Source: Stenotrophomonas sepilia (GTDB lineage: Bacteria; Pseudomonadota; Gammaproteobacteria; Xanthomonadales; Xanthomonadaceae). Taken from it: 40,440 bases of DNA. Shown piece after piece: positions 38,560-40,440 of the stretch. The translations under genes were made by a program, and so were the position numbers. The stretch is taken from NCBI RefSeq assembly GCF_003244875.1, contig NZ_LXXZ01000035.1, positions 1-40,440 of the forward strand. Reading direction: 5' to 3'. The notes beneath the pieces are model-generated. The model did not search any database, was not told where the DNA came from, and saw only the letters and a list, made by a program, of their open reading frames with translations. How positions within the stretch are numbered: the stretch's first letter is position 1; each line of letters begins with the position of its first letter.

Positions 38560-40257
38560 ATGCACCATGACACCGACCTGATCAACATCGTTGCCGTTGG
38601 CCTGGGGCTCGCCTTCATCTTCGGCGCGCTGGCCAACAAGCTCCGCTTGTCTCCCCTGGTCGGTTACCTGGTTGCTGGCATCTGCGTAGGCCCGTTCACC
38701 CCCGGCTTCGTCGCCGACCAGGCGCTGGCCAACCAGCTGGCCGAACTGGGCGTGATGCTGCTGATGTTTGGCGTCGGCCTGCACTTCTCGCTGAAGGACC
38801 TGATGGCGGTCAAGGCCATCGCCATCCCCGGCGCCATCGGCCAGATCGCGGTGGCCACCCTGCTCGGCTGGGGCGTGGCCTCGCTGATGGGCTGGCCGGC
38901 CATTCATGGCGTCATCTTCGGTTTCTCGCTGGCCACGGCCAGTACCGTGGTGCTGCTGCGGGCAATGGAGGAACGGCGCCTGCTGGAGACGATGCGCGGC
39001 AAGATCGCGGTCGGCTGGCTGATCGTCGAAGACCTGGCCTGTGTGCTGGCGCTGGTGATGATGCCGGTGATGGCCGGCGTGTTCGGTCCCGACGCGGCCA
39101 AGGAGTCGCACTCGCTGGGCAGCGTGCTGGCCGACATCGGCTGGACCTTCGTGCAGCTGGGCCTGTTCGTGGCGGTGATGCTGGTGGTCGGGCGCCGGGT
39201 CATCCCGTGGATCCTCGAACGTATCGCCGGTACCGGCTCGCGCGAACTGTTCACCCTGTCGGTGCTGGCAATTGCGCTGGGCGTGGCGTTCGGCTCTGCG
39301 ATGCTGTTCGGTGTCTCGTTCGCGCTGGGCGCGTTCTTCGCCGGCATGCTGCTCAACGAATCGGAACTGAGCCACAAGGCCGCGCATGATTCGCTGCCGC
39401 TGCGCGATGCGTTCGCGGTGTTGTTCTTCGTCTCGGTCGGCATGCTGTTCGACCCCAACATCCTCGTCCAGCATCCGTGGCAGGTGCTGGCCACGGTGCT
39501 GATCATCATGTTCGGCAAGTCGGCAGCCGCGTTCTTCATCGTGCGCGCGTTCGGCCACCCGACCAGCACTGCGCTGACCATCTCGGCCAGCCTCGCCCAG
39601 ATCGGCGAGTTCGCCTTCATCATCGCCGGCCTCGGCGTGGCGCTGCAGATCCTGCCGAAGGAAGGCCAGTCGCTGGTGCTGGCCGGCGCGCTGGTGTCGA
39701 TCATGCTCAACCCGCTGGTGTTCGGCCTGCTCGACCGATGGCAGGCCAAGCAGGAAACACAGCCGCAAACGCCAGAGCCGGAAGAGGCGACCGGCCCGTC
39801 GCGCGACCTGCATGACCACGCCATCGTGATCGGCTATGGCCGGGTCGGCAGCGAGCTGGCACAGGTGCTGCGCGATCGCGGCGTGCCGGTGCTGGTGATC
39901 GATGACAACAAGGAGCACGTCGAGCAGGCGCACGCCAGGGGCCTGGCAGCGATCCGCGGCAGCGCCGCCGCCGACCGGGTGCTGGCCGAGGCCCATCCAG
40001 AGCGGGCCAAGATCGCAGTGCTGGCGATTCCGCAGCCGCTGGAAGCCGGTGAGGCGCTGGCCAAGCTGCGTGCGATCAACCCGGACCTGACCCTGCTGGC
40101 ACGTGCGCACAGCGATGCCGAAGTGAAGCATCTGCTGGAGCATGGTGCCGATGGCACGGTGATGGCCGAGCGCGAGCTGGCCTATTCGCTGGCGGAGATG
40201 GTCATGTCCACGCCGCCATATCGGAATCTGGGGCAGCACAGCATTCCGGTGGTGTGA
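38560..40257 (+). CDS. ybaL: YbaL/Kef-type CPA2 cation:proton antiporter with RCK domain
   Basis: 565 residues. The start MHHDTDLINIVAVGLGLAFI at 38560 matches YbaL proteins; an upstream ATG at 38488 would add a repeat-derived extension. About 12 membrane segments include LMFGVGLHFSLKDLMAVKAI and GFSLATASTVVLLRAMEERR, then a linker (TQPQTPEPEEATGPSRD) and a cytoplasmic TrkA-N/RCK domain with the nucleotide motif IVIGYGRVGSELAQVLRDRG and an acidic VIDDNKE end (NAD-type). Kef-type systems exchange K+ for H+ and may respond to electrophile stress or nucleotide state. The leader carries two hairpins. Ion and ligand are inferred from the family. Confidence 0.94.
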   Translation: MHHDTDLINIVAVGLGLAFIFGALANKLRLSPLVGYLVAGICVGPFTPGFVADQALANQLAELGVMLLMFGVGLHFSLKDLMAVKAIAIPGAIGQIAVATLLGWGVASLMGWPAIHGVIFGFSLATASTVVLLRAMEERRLLETMRGKIAVGWLIVEDLACVLALVMMPVMAGVFGPDAAKESHSLGSVLADIGWTFVQLGLFVAVMLVVGRRVIPWILERIAGTGSRELFTLSVLAIALGVAFGSAMLFGVSFALGAFFAGMLLNESELSHKAAHDSLPLRDAFAVLFFVSVGMLFDPNILVQHPWQVLATVLIIMFGKSAAAFFIVRAFGHPTSTALTISASLAQIGEFAFIIAGLGVALQILPKEGQSLVLAGALVSIMLNPLVFGLLDRWQAKQETQPQTPEPEEATGPSRDLHDHAIVIGYGRVGSELAQVLRDRGVPVLVIDDNKEHVEQAHARGLAAIRGSAAADRVLAEAHPERAKIAVLAIPQPLEAGEALAKLRAINPDLTLLARAHSDAEVKHLLEHGADGTVMAERELAYSLAEMVMSTPPYRNLGQHSIPVV

Positions 40258-40271
40258 GGGGTGTGTTTGCG

Positions 40272-40290
40272 GCAGGGCTTGCAGCCCTGC
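40272..40290. repeat. Perfect hairpin after ybaL
   Basis: GCAGGGCT-TGC-AGCCCTGC, 8-bp perfect arms, starts 15 bases after the ybaL stop. No T-run follows. It could be a terminator for a factor-dependent end or a REP-type element. Confidence 0.55.
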
Positions 40291-40297
40291 ACCTGCC

Positions 40298-40321
40298 AAG
40301 GCAACGGCAAAGGCAAAGGCA
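40298..40321. repeat. Four tandem hexamers (AAGGCA, one ACGGCA)
   Basis: AAGGCA-ACGGCA-AAGGCA-AAGGCA, a simple tandem repeat in the intergenic end of the window. Copy number may vary between strains. Confidence 0.6.
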
Positions 40322-40402
40322 AAAGCTGACTATCCGTGGGATGGCGGGGTGGGTCCGCTTGCAGGGGCTGCTGCAAGTACGCCCATGTAAGCTCGGTCGC
40401 CG

Positions 40403-40437
40403 CTTGCTCGTGTGCGCAATCCTGCGCACACGGCAAG
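40403..40437. repeat. 15-bp-stem hairpin at the window edge
   Basis: CTTGCTCGTGTGCGCA and TGCGCACACGGCAAG pair over 15 bases with a single bulged T and a four-base loop (ATCC). The neighbouring gene is outside the window, so whether this ends or starts a transcript is unknown. Confidence 0.65.
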
Positions 40438-40440
40438 ACC

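Overview
The window looks like chromosome from the Stenotrophomonas maltophilia complex (Xanthomonadaceae). The reasons are high GC with strong third-position GC, an L2-type class A beta-lactamase beside a divergent ampR, the xanthomonad copLAB copper genes, and many short palindromes ending in GTAG/CTAC that match the SMAG (REP-like) repeats known from S. maltophilia. No integrase, transposase, phage structural gene or CRISPR array is visible. Most of the window is ordinary core genome with a few accessory patches.

Layout. 0-5.5 kb, plus strand: recQ, then copL-copA-copB (periplasmic and outer-membrane copper resistance). 5.5-7.9 kb: a frameshifted GNAT acetyltransferase, a small zinc-ribbon protein (minus), a CPBP-family membrane protease and a stand-alone receiver-domain protein. 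8-9.8 kb, minus: two tandem exported Fes/IroE-type esterases. 9.83-11.0 kb: a repeat- and hairpin-rich patch with a doubtful minus-strand ORF and a frameshifted small gene. 11.1-12.7 kb: a small exported alanine-rich protein, a terminator, tRNA-Lys(TTT) and an exported HExxH protein.

12.8-28.8 kb is a long minus-strand block of core genes. In transcription order it runs aspS, an acidic-tail protein, an intact GNAT, an alpha/beta hydrolase, yebC, ruvC, ruvA, kup, ruvB, ybgC, tolQ, tolR, tolA, tolB, pal, cpoB, queE, queC. It joins Holliday-junction resolution (RuvABC), the Tol-Pal envelope machine and part of queuosine/preQ0 synthesis, with a Kup potassium transporter set between ruvA and ruvB. 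Start/stop overlaps at ruvB/ybgC and tolR/tolA support co-transcription in parts.

28.9-40.4 kb: an exported protein with three DUF3011-like repeats, a lipoprotein, a CPA2 antiporter without an RCK domain, blaL2 and divergent ampR with a clear dyad between them, a YheS-like ABC-F ATPase, a TonB-dependent receptor and a YbaL/Kef-type antiporter with an RCK domain.

The most notable non-genic signals are: the structured patch at 10.34-10.66 kb; the 33-bp dyad between blaL2 and ampR; two strong hairpins directly before ybaL; identical promoter-like boxes six bases before the recQ and copL start codons; and palindromes or a terminator at all six convergent gene junctions. I did not find a system I can call new with confidence. 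The 10-11 kb patch is the best candidate for something undescribed.
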